Of a stretch of DNA of 64,000 nucleotides, positions 45,618-54,153 are shown in pieces. Position 1 is the first letter of the stretch. Every line of letters begins with the position of its first letter. The stretch is taken from the NCBI GenBank assembly GCA_963801195.1, contig CAWDDX010000007.1:806001-870000 (forward strand), written 5' to 3'. A model generated the notes under the pieces. That model did no database searches, had not been told where the DNA came from, and worked only from the letters and a program-made list of their open reading frames with translations. Both the position numbers and the translations under genes were made by a program. Origin of the DNA: SZUA-36 sp963801195. Lineage in GTDB: Bacteria > Pseudomonadota > Gammaproteobacteria > Xanthomonadales > SZUA-36.

Positions 45618-47081
45618 ATGGGCATTTCATTAACGGATGACCGACTGTTAAAAACAGGTGCGTATATCGACGGTCAGTGGACCGCCTCGGACGAGGGGGC
45701 TACGCTGGATGTCCTGAACCCGGCCACCGGTGAGGTCATCGCACGGGTCGCGAGTTGTGGAACGGCCGAGACACGCCGTGCGATCGAAGCCGCACAGGCT
45801 GCACAAACCGGCTGGCGTCAAACACCCATCAAGACAAGGTCAGCCATCCTGCGCAAGTGGTTCAACCTGATGATGGAGAACCAGGAGGACCTGGCGCAGA
45901 TACTGACCGCCGAGCAGGGTAAACCGCTGGCCGAGGCCCGCGGTGAAATTGCCTACGGTGCGAGTTATATCGAGTGGTTCGCCGAGGAGGGCAAACGCAT
46001 TTACGGCGATACGATTCCCCACGCCTCGAATGATAAACGCCTCGTGGTCATCAAGCAGCCTGTCGGTGTTGTCGCCTGTATCACCCCGTGGAATTTCCCC
46101 AATGCGATGTTGACCCGCAAAATCGCCCCGGCCCTGGCCGCGGGTTGCACAGTAGTCTGCAAACCTGCCAATGCGACCCCATTGTCGGCCTACGCGTTTG
46201 CGGAGCTGGCCGAGCGTGCCGGTGTGCCCGCGGGTGTCATCAACCTGGTGACCGGCAGAACGGAAGAGATCGGCAAGGAACTCACATCCAACCCCATCGT
46301 ACGCAAGTTGACATTTACGGGTTCAACAGCGGTGGGCAAACAATTGATGGCCGAATGCGCGGCAACCGTCAAGCGGACATCGATGGAGTTGGGCGGCAAC
46401 GCGCCATTTATCGTGTTTGATGACGCCGACCTGGATGCCGCCGTGGACGGGGCGATGGCGAGTAAATACCGAAACTCGGGTCAGACGTGCGTTTGCGCGA
46501 ACCGCATCCTGGTGCAGGAAGGGATCTATGACGCCTTCGCCGAAAAGCTCGCAGCTGCCGTCGGCAAACTCAAGATCGGCGATGGCACAGACGCTGGTGT
46601 GGATATTGGTCCGCTGATCAATATGGGCGCGGCGGATGATGTCATGGGGTTTATCGAAGACGCCGTCAGCAAGGGTGCGGCCGTGATGGCGGGTGGACAC
46701 CGTTCCGAGTTGGGTGGGAGCTTTGTTGAACCCACCATCCTGACCGGGGTTAGCGATAACATGAGGGTCTTCAGGGAAGAAATATTCGGGCCGGTGGCGC
46801 CGTTGTTCAAATTCAAAACGGAAAAAGAGGCCATCGATATGGCAAACGACACCGAGGTTGGCCTGGCCTGTTACTTTTATTCGCGTGATATCGGCCGTAT
46901 CTGGCGGGTGGGTGAAGGTCTGGAATACGGTATAGTTGGCATCAACGAGGGCATTATTTCCAATGAAATGGCGCCATTCGGTGGTGTGAAAGAATCCGGG
47001 CAGGGCCGTGAGGGCTCGAAGTACGGTCTGGATGATTACCTGGAAATCAAGTACATGTGCATGGGTGGTATTGATAAATGA
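45618..47081 (+). CDS. gabD: NAD(P)-dependent succinate-semialdehyde dehydrogenase
   Basis: Start at ATG 45618, preceded by a strong GGAGGA; a longer in-frame start at 45513 is not supported. 487 residues. ALDH motifs: ITPWNFPNAMLTRKIAPALAAG, FTGSTAVGKQLM, ELGGNAPFIVFDDADLD (Glu) and NSGQTCVCANRILVQ (catalytic Cys, with the nearby second Cys typical of SSADH). Oxidises succinate semialdehyde to succinate, the last step of GABA breakdown. Its TGA overlaps ATG 47078, at the beginning of gabT. Confidence 0.92.
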   Translation: MGISLTDDRLLKTGAYIDGQWTASDEGATLDVLNPATGEVIARVASCGTAETRRAIEAAQAAQTGWRQTPIKTRSAILRKWFNLMMENQEDLAQILTAEQGKPLAEARGEIAYGASYIEWFAEEGKRIYGDTIPHASNDKRLVVIKQPVGVVACITPWNFPNAMLTRKIAPALAAGCTVVCKPANATPLSAYAFAELAERAGVPAGVINLVTGRTEEIGKELTSNPIVRKLTFTGSTAVGKQLMAECAATVKRTSMELGGNAPFIVFDDADLDAAVDGAMASKYRNSGQTCVCANRILVQEGIYDAFAEKLAAAVGKLKIGDGTDAGVDIGPLINMGAADDVMGFIEDAVSKGAAVMAGGHRSELGGSFVEPTILTGVSDNMRVFREEIFGPVAPLFKFKTEKEAIDMANDTEVGLACYFYSRDIGRIWRVGEGLEYGIVGINEGIISNEMAPFGGVKESGQGREGSKYGLDDYLEIKYMCMGGIDK

Positions 47082-47096
47082 GCGAGTTGGGAAAAG

Positions 47097-48401
47097 GTGC
47101 CACGGTCGCAACGCCCGGCAATGCCGACTGGCAGGCTGCGCAAGGACGCCGCGTTTTCCCGGGCGCAGGGCAATATGGCCCCAGTATATATCGATCACGC
47201 GAAAAACGCGGAAATGTGGGACATCGAAGGCAAGCGATACATCGACTTTGCCAGCGGCATCGCGGTGTGTTCGACGGGGCACGCGAACCCCAAGGTGACC
47301 GCGGCGGTCCAGGCGCAGCTCCAGCGCTTCAGTCATACCGCGTTCGGGATAACGCCTTATTGTTCCGCGGTGGAACTGGCGGAAAAGCTCAACGCGCTCG
47401 CGCCGGGCGATACGCCGAAGAAAACGGTGTTTGTCACCACCGGAGCTGAGGCGGTGGAGAACTGCGTGAAAATCGCCCGGGCGCACACCGGGCGCAGGGG
47501 TTTGATTGCATTCAATGGCGGCTTCCACGGCCGTACGATGATGGCGCTGGGCTTGACGGGCAAGCTCACCCCTTATAAATACATGTTTGGACCGTTTCCC
47601 GGTGAAATTTACCATGTGCCATTCCCGGTCGAGTACCACGGAATAACGTCCGCAGATTCACTTGCCGCTCTTGATAGGCTGTTCAGGGTGGATATTGCAC
47701 CCACCGAGGTCGCCGCGGTTATCGTCGAGCCCGTGCAGGGGGAGGGTGGGTTTTACCCGGCACCGGATGAATTCCTGCAGGCATTGCGTCAACTGTGCGA
47801 TGAGCACGGTATCGTTCTGGTTGCCGATGAAATCCAATCCGGGTTTGCCCGGACAGGCAAGTTCTTCAGTTGCGAATACGCCGGCGTCGAACCGGATCTG
47901 ATGACGGTTGCCAAGGGTGTTGCCGGTGGTTTCCCACTGGCGGCGGTTGTCGGTAAGGCGGAAATCATGGACGCGCCGTTACCCGGCGGACTCGGTGGAA
48001 CCTATGCCGGTTCGCCGCTCGGATGCGCCGCCGCGCTGGCCGTCATTGACGTCATTGCAGGCGAAAACCTGCTTGAAAGGGCCAAGCGGATCGGCAATAT
48101 ATTTGCCGGCAGGCTGGCGCAATTGCAACTGAAATATCCCGGTGTCATCGGCGATATCCGTGCCAATCGGGGCGCCATGATCGCCATGGAACTGGTACAA
48201 AACGGCCAGGCGGACCGGCCGGACCCGGACCTGGCCAAAAACCTGGTGACCCGGGCATGGCAAAACGGACTGATCCTGTTGAGTTGTGGCACGCGGGGCA
48301 ATGTCATCCGCTTCCTGCCGGCCCTGACAATTTCGGATCAACTGGCAGGTGAGGGAATTGATATTGTCGAGCGTTGTCTTAAAGAGTTGCTCAACCCGTA
48401 G
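47097..48401 (+). CDS. gabT: 4-aminobutyrate aminotransferase (probable frameshift at the N-terminus)
   Basis: From GTG 47097 an open frame gives 434 residues; the family match begins at LRKDAAFSRAQGNMAPVYIDHAKNAEMWDIEGKRYIDFASGI. PLP motifs are complete: TTGAEAVENCVKIAR, FNGGFHGRTMMAL, LVADEIQSGFARTGKFF and the Schiff-base Lys in TVAKGVAGGFPLAAV. However, the ATG at 47078 that overlaps the gabD stop encodes MSELGKGATVATPGNADWQ, itself a typical GabT N-terminus, in another frame. A one-base gain or two-base loss near 47131-47136 would explain this. The true start is therefore probably 47078. Transfers the amino group of GABA to 2-oxoglutarate. Confidence 0.88.
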   Translation: MPRSQRPAMPTGRLRKDAAFSRAQGNMAPVYIDHAKNAEMWDIEGKRYIDFASGIAVCSTGHANPKVTAAVQAQLQRFSHTAFGITPYCSAVELAEKLNALAPGDTPKKTVFVTTGAEAVENCVKIARAHTGRRGLIAFNGGFHGRTMMALGLTGKLTPYKYMFGPFPGEIYHVPFPVEYHGITSADSLAALDRLFRVDIAPTEVAAVIVEPVQGEGGFYPAPDEFLQALRQLCDEHGIVLVADEIQSGFARTGKFFSCEYAGVEPDLMTVAKGVAGGFPLAAVVGKAEIMDAPLPGGLGGTYAGSPLGCAAALAVIDVIAGENLLERAKRIGNIFAGRLAQLQLKYPGVIGDIRANRGAMIAMELVQNGQADRPDPDLAKNLVTRAWQNGLILLSCGTRGNVIRFLPALTISDQLAGEGIDIVERCLKELLNP

Positions 48402-48593
48402 AGTGTTACCGATAGTTTGAGCGGAAATGCCGGGTTCGGAGAGATTTCGGGGTCGGGGAGGATAGCTCCGGAGTTTTTACTCCGACGCAATAAGCACAAA
48501 CAGGTCGCCGAGTTGCTATATTCTAAAACAAGCGGTCCGTGATTACGGGGCGCCCTGATGTATAACCTGCAAACGGTAGCTATTAGCTGAAAC

Positions 48594-49400
48594 ATGGAAT
48601 TCAAGGAATCAACCGCCATCACCGACCCGGTCCCAAGGGCGGGGCGTCAGACGCTGAGCCTGCTCAGTTTCAATATACAGACCGGCGTTGATACAAAGGA
48701 TTTTCACGAGTATGTCACCAAGAGCTGGAAGCACCTGCTGCCGCTGAAGGAGCGTATATCAAACCTTAACCGCATTGCCGACCTGATCCAGTCCTATGAC
48801 ATCGTTGGCCTGCAGGAAGTGGATTCCGGCAGTCTTCGAACCGGTTTCCTGGATCAGACGGAATACCTCGCGCACCGCGCACGGTTTCCTTACTGGTACC
48901 GGCAGGTGAACCGCAGCCTGGGCAAAATTGCGCAGCACAGCAACGGTGTTTTAAGCCGGGTCCGCCCGCACGCCGTCGATGAACACAAGTTGCCGGGCTT
49001 AAGGGGGCGCGGAGCCATGCTGGTCGAACTGCGGACCAACCGCGAGTCCCTGCTCATATGCATCATGCACCTGGCGCTGGGCAAACGGGCGCGAAAGCTG
49101 CAACTGGGCTATATCAGTGAACTGGTCAAGGAATATTCGCACCTGGTGGTGATGGGTGATTTCAATTGCGGCTCGAATTCAGGAGAATTACGTGACCTGG
49201 TGAACAACACGCATCTGAATTTGCCGGTCGAAGACAGGAACACTTTCCCCAGCTGGCGGCCCAACCGCAAGTTCGATCACATCCTGATTTCAGAATCTCT
49301 CAAGTTGAAAAAGACACAAGTGCTGGAGCACACCCATTCGGACCATTTGCCCATCTGCGTTGAAATCGAACTGCCGAACGGGGTTTGCCTGGTGTCCTGA
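48594..49400 (+). CDS. Endonuclease/exonuclease/phosphatase-family protein
   Basis: 268 residues with the full EEP set: LLSFNIQTG (Asn), IVGLQEVDSG (Glu), LICIMHLALG (His region), LVVMGDFNCGSNSGE (Asp-Asn) and HTHSDHLPICVEI (Asp-His). No signal peptide, so probably cytoplasmic. Members act on DNA, phosphoinositides or other phosphodiesters; the substrate here is open. It is monocistronic after gabT, with a 192-base gap that shows no gene. Confidence 0.85.
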   Translation: MEFKESTAITDPVPRAGRQTLSLLSFNIQTGVDTKDFHEYVTKSWKHLLPLKERISNLNRIADLIQSYDIVGLQEVDSGSLRTGFLDQTEYLAHRARFPYWYRQVNRSLGKIAQHSNGVLSRVRPHAVDEHKLPGLRGRGAMLVELRTNRESLLICIMHLALGKRARKLQLGYISELVKEYSHLVVMGDFNCGSNSGELRDLVNNTHLNLPVEDRNTFPSWRPNRKFDHILISESLKLKKTQVLEHTHSDHLPICVEIELPNGVCLVS

Positions 49401-49447
49401 TATGGGGGCACGCCTGGCGGCCCCGGTTCCCCGAGCAATGGCTGAGA

Positions 49448-49855
49448 TCAATTGGTGAGTTCGTTAACCAGCGCGGTGCTGGCATCGGACAAGGTGGCGT
49501 GCGGGTGTTGAATACAGTAGTTATCAATCCAGAGCGTCAGTGCATCCATGTCAAGACCCGCTCCGAGCTGGGAGCTTTTCTGTTCTTCCATGCGGACGTA
49601 ATTTACCCCGGTAATGAAGCCCTTGGCCCAGTTCAGATTGATAAAATGCATGGCATCATTTTCTTGCCGGTCGGCCTGGTAGTCATTACAACGCTTGGCA
49701 CCTGCACCCTCGACTGCAAATACTTCTTCTTCGCCGATGGTGATTTTTTGGTTGGCTTCCGCTTCGTTAACTGCAGCCGGGTCTGTTAACTCGAAATCAG
49801 CCGTGGCCATTCCACTCAGCAAACACAGAAGTGCGATCAGGGCAACTTGTCTCAT
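49448..49855 (-). CDS. Small exported protein, possibly Rap1a/HdeA-like
   Basis: Start at ATG 49855, preceded by GGAG; 135 residues with a Sec signal (MRQVALIALLCLLSGMATA). The mature part has two Cys (KRCNDY and DNYCIQHP) that could form a disulfide. The pattern FITGVNYVR ... LTLWIDNYCIQHPHATLSDASTALVNEL resembles the C-terminal half of small periplasmic helical proteins of the Rap1a/HdeA type, but the match is by eye only. Periplasmic location is expected. Convergent with the EEP gene. Confidence 0.65.
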   Translation of the reverse strand: MRQVALIALLCLLSGMATADFELTDPAAVNEAEANQKITIGEEEVFAVEGAGAKRCNDYQADRQENDAMHFINLNWAKGFITGVNYVRMEEQKSSQLGAGLDMDALTLWIDNYCIQHPHATLSDASTALVNELTN

Positions 49856-49910
49856 GATGATCTCCATCCAGTCAATGCCTATTAGAATACATCTCCGCGC
49901 TGCAGCTTCC

Positions 49911-50055
49911 TAGCCCGCAAATTGCACCAGCATCTCGGAATGTGGCGCCGGGTACAAAGTGTACCGCGGGGTTGATTTGAAATAATGTCTTTTAATTCAA
50001 GCAAATCATTTGCTTATCGAGAGGCCCGCTACCGGCTGGTGCAATTTGCGGGCTA
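49911..50055. repeat. 145-bp unit bounded by a perfect 20-bp inverted repeat
   Basis: TAGCCCGCAAATTGCACCAG (49911-49930) and its exact reverse complement (50036-50055) flank 105 bases with no gene. A unit of this size with perfect terminal repeats suits a MITE or a large transcription hairpin. It abuts and overlaps the next element by eight bases. Confidence 0.6.
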
Positions 50056-50360
50056 GCAGTCTGTCGGACTTAATATGATCTAACCGGTAACTGCTCCATG
50101 CGTTACCCTACCTCCTGCATGGCCCGGGCCACCCTCTCGAGCGGTTCCCGCTCTCACCTTGTCCATGTGGTCGTGCGGAAAAATTCGAATTTGGCCAGAT
50201 TTCCCGATCTTTTTCGTTGATTAGCGGTGCTATTCGCCTCAAAAGATCGAAAAATCTGATTCAGATCGGCTTTTGCCACAGGGGACCCTCTCTTGATGCT
50301 GCGCATCAATTCACCTTGCCCCCGCTAAGATCGGTCAAGTCCGACAGGCTGCTGGCCCGC
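50048..50360. mobile_element. MITE-like element, 313 bp with 24-bp terminal inverted repeats
   Basis: The left end (50048-50071, containing GCTAGCAGTCTGTCGGACTT) and the reverse complement of the right end (50337-50360, containing GCCAGCAGCCTGTCGGACTT) match at 22 of 24 positions. The interior holds no open frame of note, so it would be non-autonomous. No convincing target duplication was seen. It fills the gap between the small exported protein and the SRPBCC gene. Confidence 0.6.
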
Positions 50361-50430
50361 ATATTTATCGCCACGGTGGCCAACGGATGGTTGCCCGCCA
50401 GTCTTGTCACTATCTATACTCGGGACTTTA

Positions 50431-51063
50431 ATGGGGAACAGTGTGTATAGAGACATATTCCGGCTTGGATTTGGCACCGCCACGGTGGCAGTGCTGCTCG
50501 CGGCAAACCCCCTGTCATTCGCGAGTAATGACGCCGGAAGCGACGGTGTTGATGCGTTGAACACCGACCCGGTCATCTCGAAGTTGAAACCGGCGCAAGC
50601 CGATGGCCGCGGCTATCAACTGGTTTACACCATCAATGCGCCAATTGATGTTACCTGGGATTTCAAAACCGATTTTGACAGTCAAATCCTGTTGACCAAC
50701 AAGCTGATAAAGTCGCACAGGCTTGTTCGGCACACTGGCAATGAAGTGATCACGGCAACCGTTTATAACGACAAGCCCAAAGTTACTTTCAAATGGCAGA
50801 CCACCCTGTTTCCTGGGCGGCATTTACTCAAATTCGTATTGTTGAATCCGGAAGAGTGCGGTCAGGTGTATCATCATGGCAGCATACAATTACAAGCCGT
50901 CGGTTCAGGAACCCGTGTGACGCAGGTGGCGTATTTCGACTTTTTCGGTGTTTCCATCTGGGTGAACTATCCTTTCAGCGGTGGTATGTCACAGTTCCTC
51001 AAATACACGGCCCGTTGGGAACAACAAGCCGTAATGAAGTACTGGCATCAAATCGAAAAATAG
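50431..51063 (+). CDS. Exported SRPBCC-like protein
   Basis: ATG 50431 opens a signal-like N-terminus (MGNSVYRDIFRLGFGTATVAVLLAANPLSFAS). The 210-residue product then shows a START/SRPBCC-type pattern: YQLVYTINAPIDVTWDFKTDF, HTGNEVITATVYNDKPKVTFKWQTTLF, then GSIQLQAVGSGTRVTQVAYFDFFGV and a long C-terminal helix (FLKYTARWEQQAVMKYWHQ). Such domains bind hydrophobic ligands; export of one is uncommon. Ligand unknown. The MITE-like element ends 70 bases upstream and may supply its promoter region. Confidence 0.65.
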   Translation: MGNSVYRDIFRLGFGTATVAVLLAANPLSFASNDAGSDGVDALNTDPVISKLKPAQADGRGYQLVYTINAPIDVTWDFKTDFDSQILLTNKLIKSHRLVRHTGNEVITATVYNDKPKVTFKWQTTLFPGRHLLKFVLLNPEECGQVYHHGSIQLQAVGSGTRVTQVAYFDFFGVSIWVNYPFSGGMSQFLKYTARWEQQAVMKYWHQIEK

Positions 51064-51102
51064 GGCTTTTGCCCGTGTGAACAACCTTCACAGAATTAAC
51101 AG

Positions 51103-51900
51103 TTAGTAGGCGACCGAGAAACGCTGTCGGGGGTGTTCCGGTTTTTCAGCTTCATTTATCAGGGCGACAGCAAAGTCCGCGCGCGAAATCCTGCTCCTGC
51201 CCCTGGCGTCTTCGAGCATCTGGTCACCGCCGATCCGGAATACCCCTGTGCGTTTGCCATTGGTGAAATTCCTGGCGGGCGTGGCATAGCTCCAGTTGAC
51301 ATCGGTGATTGTGCGGAGATAGTTCAGCGCGGCTATCTGTCCGGCGATTTCGGTTTGGAGTTCCCTGGGGATGAATATTTTCGGCAGGGTATCGGCATAG
51401 AGCTTGCCGGGTGCCACCTCCAGTGAACCGGAGCCTCCGACATGGATCAGCCGCGCCGCATTGCCACCCTCGGCACGCAAAGCATCGACGACCTTTTCCA
51501 CCCCGATGCGTGCAACGCTGTCAGCAGGATCTTTGGATTTTCCCAGCACGCCGCGAACAGAAATAATGATGACATCCTGGCCGGCAACCAGGCTGGCGAC
51601 GCTTTCGTTATCGAGGATGTTGCCCTTTACCACCGCCAGGTTCGGGTCGGTGCGGGAGATCTTCGCAGGATCGCGCGAAACGGCCGTTACGTGGTGCCCG
51701 CGTTGCAACGCCTCATCGACGATGTGTGTTCCAACTTTGCCCGAGGCGCCATAGACGAGGATTTTCAAGCTGCCGGTCGAATCTTGCGCGGCGCTCAAGC
51801 CAGGAAAGGCGAGCAGGGCCAGGACCAGGGTCAGTATCGCAAAGCCCCGGCGGCTTAATGACTTCCAGTTCAGCGGGTCATGTACCACGGTTGCCGCCAA
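51103..51900 (-). CDS. NAD(P)-binding NmrA/SDR-like protein with a Tat-like leader
   Basis: 265 residues. The Rossmann motif LVYGASGKVGTHIVDEALQRG starts at residue ~48, followed by VTAVSRDPAKI and NLAVVKGNILD, as in atypical short-chain dehydrogenases of the NmrA/YwnB type; ISRADFAVALINEAE closes the domain. The N-terminus SRRGFAILTLVLALLAFPGLSAAQ has the twin-arginine signature and an AxA-like cleavage site. Export of a folded, nucleotide-bound Rossmann protein would need Tat, which fits. The substrate is unknown. Confidence 0.75.
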   Translation of the reverse strand: MAATVVHDPLNWKSLSRRGFAILTLVLALLAFPGLSAAQDSTGSLKILVYGASGKVGTHIVDEALQRGHHVTAVSRDPAKISRTDPNLAVVKGNILDNESVASLVAGQDVIIISVRGVLGKSKDPADSVARIGVEKVVDALRAEGGNAARLIHVGGSGSLEVAPGKLYADTLPKIFIPRELQTEIAGQIAALNYLRTITDVNWSYATPARNFTNGKRTGVFRIGGDQMLEDARGRSRISRADFAVALINEAEKPEHPRQRFSVAY

Positions 51901-51909
51901 CCATCCGGT

Positions 51910-53925
51910 TTAAAATTCAATGGAATACCGCGCCCTGACTTCAGGGCCAAGGGCCTCCTTCAGCGGGCCCAGGTGCGACTCGTAATATCGCCATTGTTCC
52001 ATGCCTTCCTTGTAAATGGGTTTTCGTACCTGCTCCGAACTCGGTGTACGCACGGCACGGTCGGTTTCGTAAAACCTCAGGCACTGGTCTTCAAACTCCA
52101 GTCCGCAATAATCCAGCAATGCGCGAATCTGGCTTTCCGTATCGGACACCATCTCCTCGTACTGCACGCGGTGGACACGGCCGGGCAGCACCGCGTCCCA
52201 GTGGTCCATCAACCTGACGTAATCACGGTAGTACTTGCCGATGTCCTCGAGACCGTAAGTAAAAGTCTGGCCTTGGGCAAACAGTTGTTTGAAACCGGAA
52301 AAACAGCCGCCCATGGGGTGGCGCCTCGCGTCGATGATTTTGCTGTTGGGCAATATCAGGTGTATCAGGCCGATGTGACGGAAATTATTTGGCATTTTGT
52401 CGATGAAGAACGGGCGGCCGGTGCGCTGAATTTGAGTGGTTTTCAGATAGCTTTCACCCAGTTCCTGTAATTGTTCCGCCGTCATTTCTGCAAGGATTTC
52501 AGGGTACTTTCCCGCCGGGTTCTGACGTGATTTGCCGCCCAGTTTGCGCGAGATAGCGATGATATCCTGTAGTTCGCCGGTGCCTTCCACCTGCGAATGG
52601 CTGGCCAGGATCTGTTCCAGCAGGGTCGAGCCGGCGCGTGGTAATCCAACCACGAATATCGGTTCCGGTGACAGGCAACCCCAGCCCTTGCGCGTATCGA
52701 AGAAGGCCTTGTCGAAAGTCCTGACCTGGCGCACGGATTCGAGGACGTTGATCTTTTGGTTGTGCCTGTGTTCGACCCGGCGTATGGCGTTGCCGCGGCG
52801 GTAGAAGTGAAAGGATTCGTCATACTCTCTACGGTCCTCCAGCGCCTTGCCCAGCGCAAAAGCCAGGTGTGACTGGTCGTCCGCGTCCCCGCCTTCGGCG
52901 GTCACTTGCTTGCGCATGTTTTCGATATCATCATCACCGAACCTGAAGGTCTTCAGGTTGGCGAGGCTCCAATAGGCTTCACCCACCTCCGGGCTCAGAC
53001 GGATACACTTGCGGTACGCGGCGATGGACTCTTCCAGTCTGCCCACTGTCTTTAGCGTATGCCCGTAACTCATCTGCGCGCGTGCCTGGTTGGGATAATT
53101 GATCAAAACCTTCTCATAGATATCAATCGCTTCCTGGTGGTCGCCGATGCGAACCAGGATGGATGCCTTGAGGGTCAGGAAATTGGGATTGTTCGGTTCC
53201 TGCGCCAACAGGCGCTCGGTCTCCACCAACGCAGCCTCGGGTTTTTGAAGCCGTAGCAGAACCAGCGCGTAGGCATGTCTTGACGAATGAAAATCCGGCG
53301 CCAGTTCAAGACAACGCTCGAGCAGGTGCCTGGCGTCTTTCAGTTGACCGACCTTGATCCCGATATCCGCCATCACGCGGATGGCCGACACGTCGACGGG
53401 GTACTCCTTGAGCAGTTCACGAACGATACGCTCGGCCTTGCCCAGTTTGCCTTCGCGTAACAGTTTGACGGCTTCGACCAGTTCCGGGTGTTGCGTCGAG
53501 AGAGCAAAGTGCTGTTCAAAGGCCTGCTGGCTACCGGCGTCATCACCTGCAACTTTCAACTGGTGGCCCAGGCTTTGCCAGGCGGGGGCGTATTTCGGGT
53601 CCAGCGAAACGGCCCGGCGCAGGGCGTTGATGGCGTCATCACCCCGGCCAACAGCCCCATAGCACTGGGCAATTTCATGCAGGAATTCGGGTGAGTCGCG
53701 GAATTCGGCCAGTAAGGGTGTCAATACCTCCAGGCCCCGTTGTGGTCGACCCTGCAGTCGCAATGCGCTGGCCAGTATCCGTTTGGCCCTGGAGGTGCCG
53801 GGGTAGACTTTTAAAATCTCCTCCGCCTGTTCCCGGGCCAGGGCAGGGTTACGCTGGAGCAGTTCGAGCGCATTCCTGAGCGCAGTTTGCAGGTCACCTT
53901 TGCTGGTTTGATCGGTTATTGCCAT
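51910..53925 (-). CDS. TPR-repeat sulfotransferase
   Basis: 671 residues in two parts. Residues ~10-370 are tandem TPR units (for example PEFLHEIAQCYGAVGRGDDAINALRRAVSLDPKYAPAWQSL and NQARAQMSYGHTLKTVGRLEESIAAYRKCIRL). Residues ~415-671 form a PAPS-dependent sulfotransferase: FVVGLPRAGSTLLEQILASHSQVEGTGEL (5'-phosphosulfate loop), DKMPNNFRHIGLIHLILPNSKIIDARRHPMGGCFSGFKQLF (3'-phosphate site) and the C-terminal RTPSSEQVRKPIYKEGMEQWRYYE. It would sulfate an unknown acceptor held by the TPR arm. Three bases downstream-side gap of 9 separates its stop from the NmrA-like gene start, so they may be co-transcribed. Confidence 0.88.
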   Translation of the reverse strand: MAITDQTSKGDLQTALRNALELLQRNPALAREQAEEILKVYPGTSRAKRILASALRLQGRPQRGLEVLTPLLAEFRDSPEFLHEIAQCYGAVGRGDDAINALRRAVSLDPKYAPAWQSLGHQLKVAGDDAGSQQAFEQHFALSTQHPELVEAVKLLREGKLGKAERIVRELLKEYPVDVSAIRVMADIGIKVGQLKDARHLLERCLELAPDFHSSRHAYALVLLRLQKPEAALVETERLLAQEPNNPNFLTLKASILVRIGDHQEAIDIYEKVLINYPNQARAQMSYGHTLKTVGRLEESIAAYRKCIRLSPEVGEAYWSLANLKTFRFGDDDIENMRKQVTAEGGDADDQSHLAFALGKALEDRREYDESFHFYRRGNAIRRVEHRHNQKINVLESVRQVRTFDKAFFDTRKGWGCLSPEPIFVVGLPRAGSTLLEQILASHSQVEGTGELQDIIAISRKLGGKSRQNPAGKYPEILAEMTAEQLQELGESYLKTTQIQRTGRPFFIDKMPNNFRHIGLIHLILPNSKIIDARRHPMGGCFSGFKQLFAQGQTFTYGLEDIGKYYRDYVRLMDHWDAVLPGRVHRVQYEEMVSDTESQIRALLDYCGLEFEDQCLRFYETDRAVRTPSSEQVRKPIYKEGMEQWRYYESHLGPLKEALGPEVRARYSIEF

Positions 53926-54000
53926 GCACGATATTATCCACGATTACAGGATGTAATGGGGCCGAATTATTAAACTGTATTAGACCAAGGTGACCTGGTG

Positions 54001-54153
54001 ATGAAGTTGATCAAGGCCTGCGAAGGGGGCCAGGACCACGACAATGACCCCGTGACCCTTCACCTGCCGGCCCTGGACCGGACGATCAGCCCTGATTTTC
54101 TCTCACGTCAACGCCAACAGCACTCAAGGACCAGCGGTACCGTACTGGCGTAA
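54001..54153 (+). CDS. Possible small protein (50 residues)
   Basis: ATG 54001 follows AAGGTGACCTGGTG and opens a 50-codon frame ending TAA at 54151-54153, directly abutting the convergent lipoprotein stop. The sequence (MKLIKACEGGQDHDNDPVTL, then HLPALDRTISPDFLSRQ) has no motif that is recognised. It is the only content of the 220-bp gap upstream of the TPR-sulfotransferase gene. Could be chance. Confidence 0.25.
   Translation: MKLIKACEGGQDHDNDPVTLHLPALDRTISPDFLSRQRQQHSRTSGTVLA

Noticed and set aside
46323..47639. 438-codon minus-strand open frame across gabD and gabT
   Set aside because: It lies antisense to two genes with complete PLP and ALDH motifs; its translation is Arg/His-rich with no recognisable domain. 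It is a by-product of GC-rich codon use.
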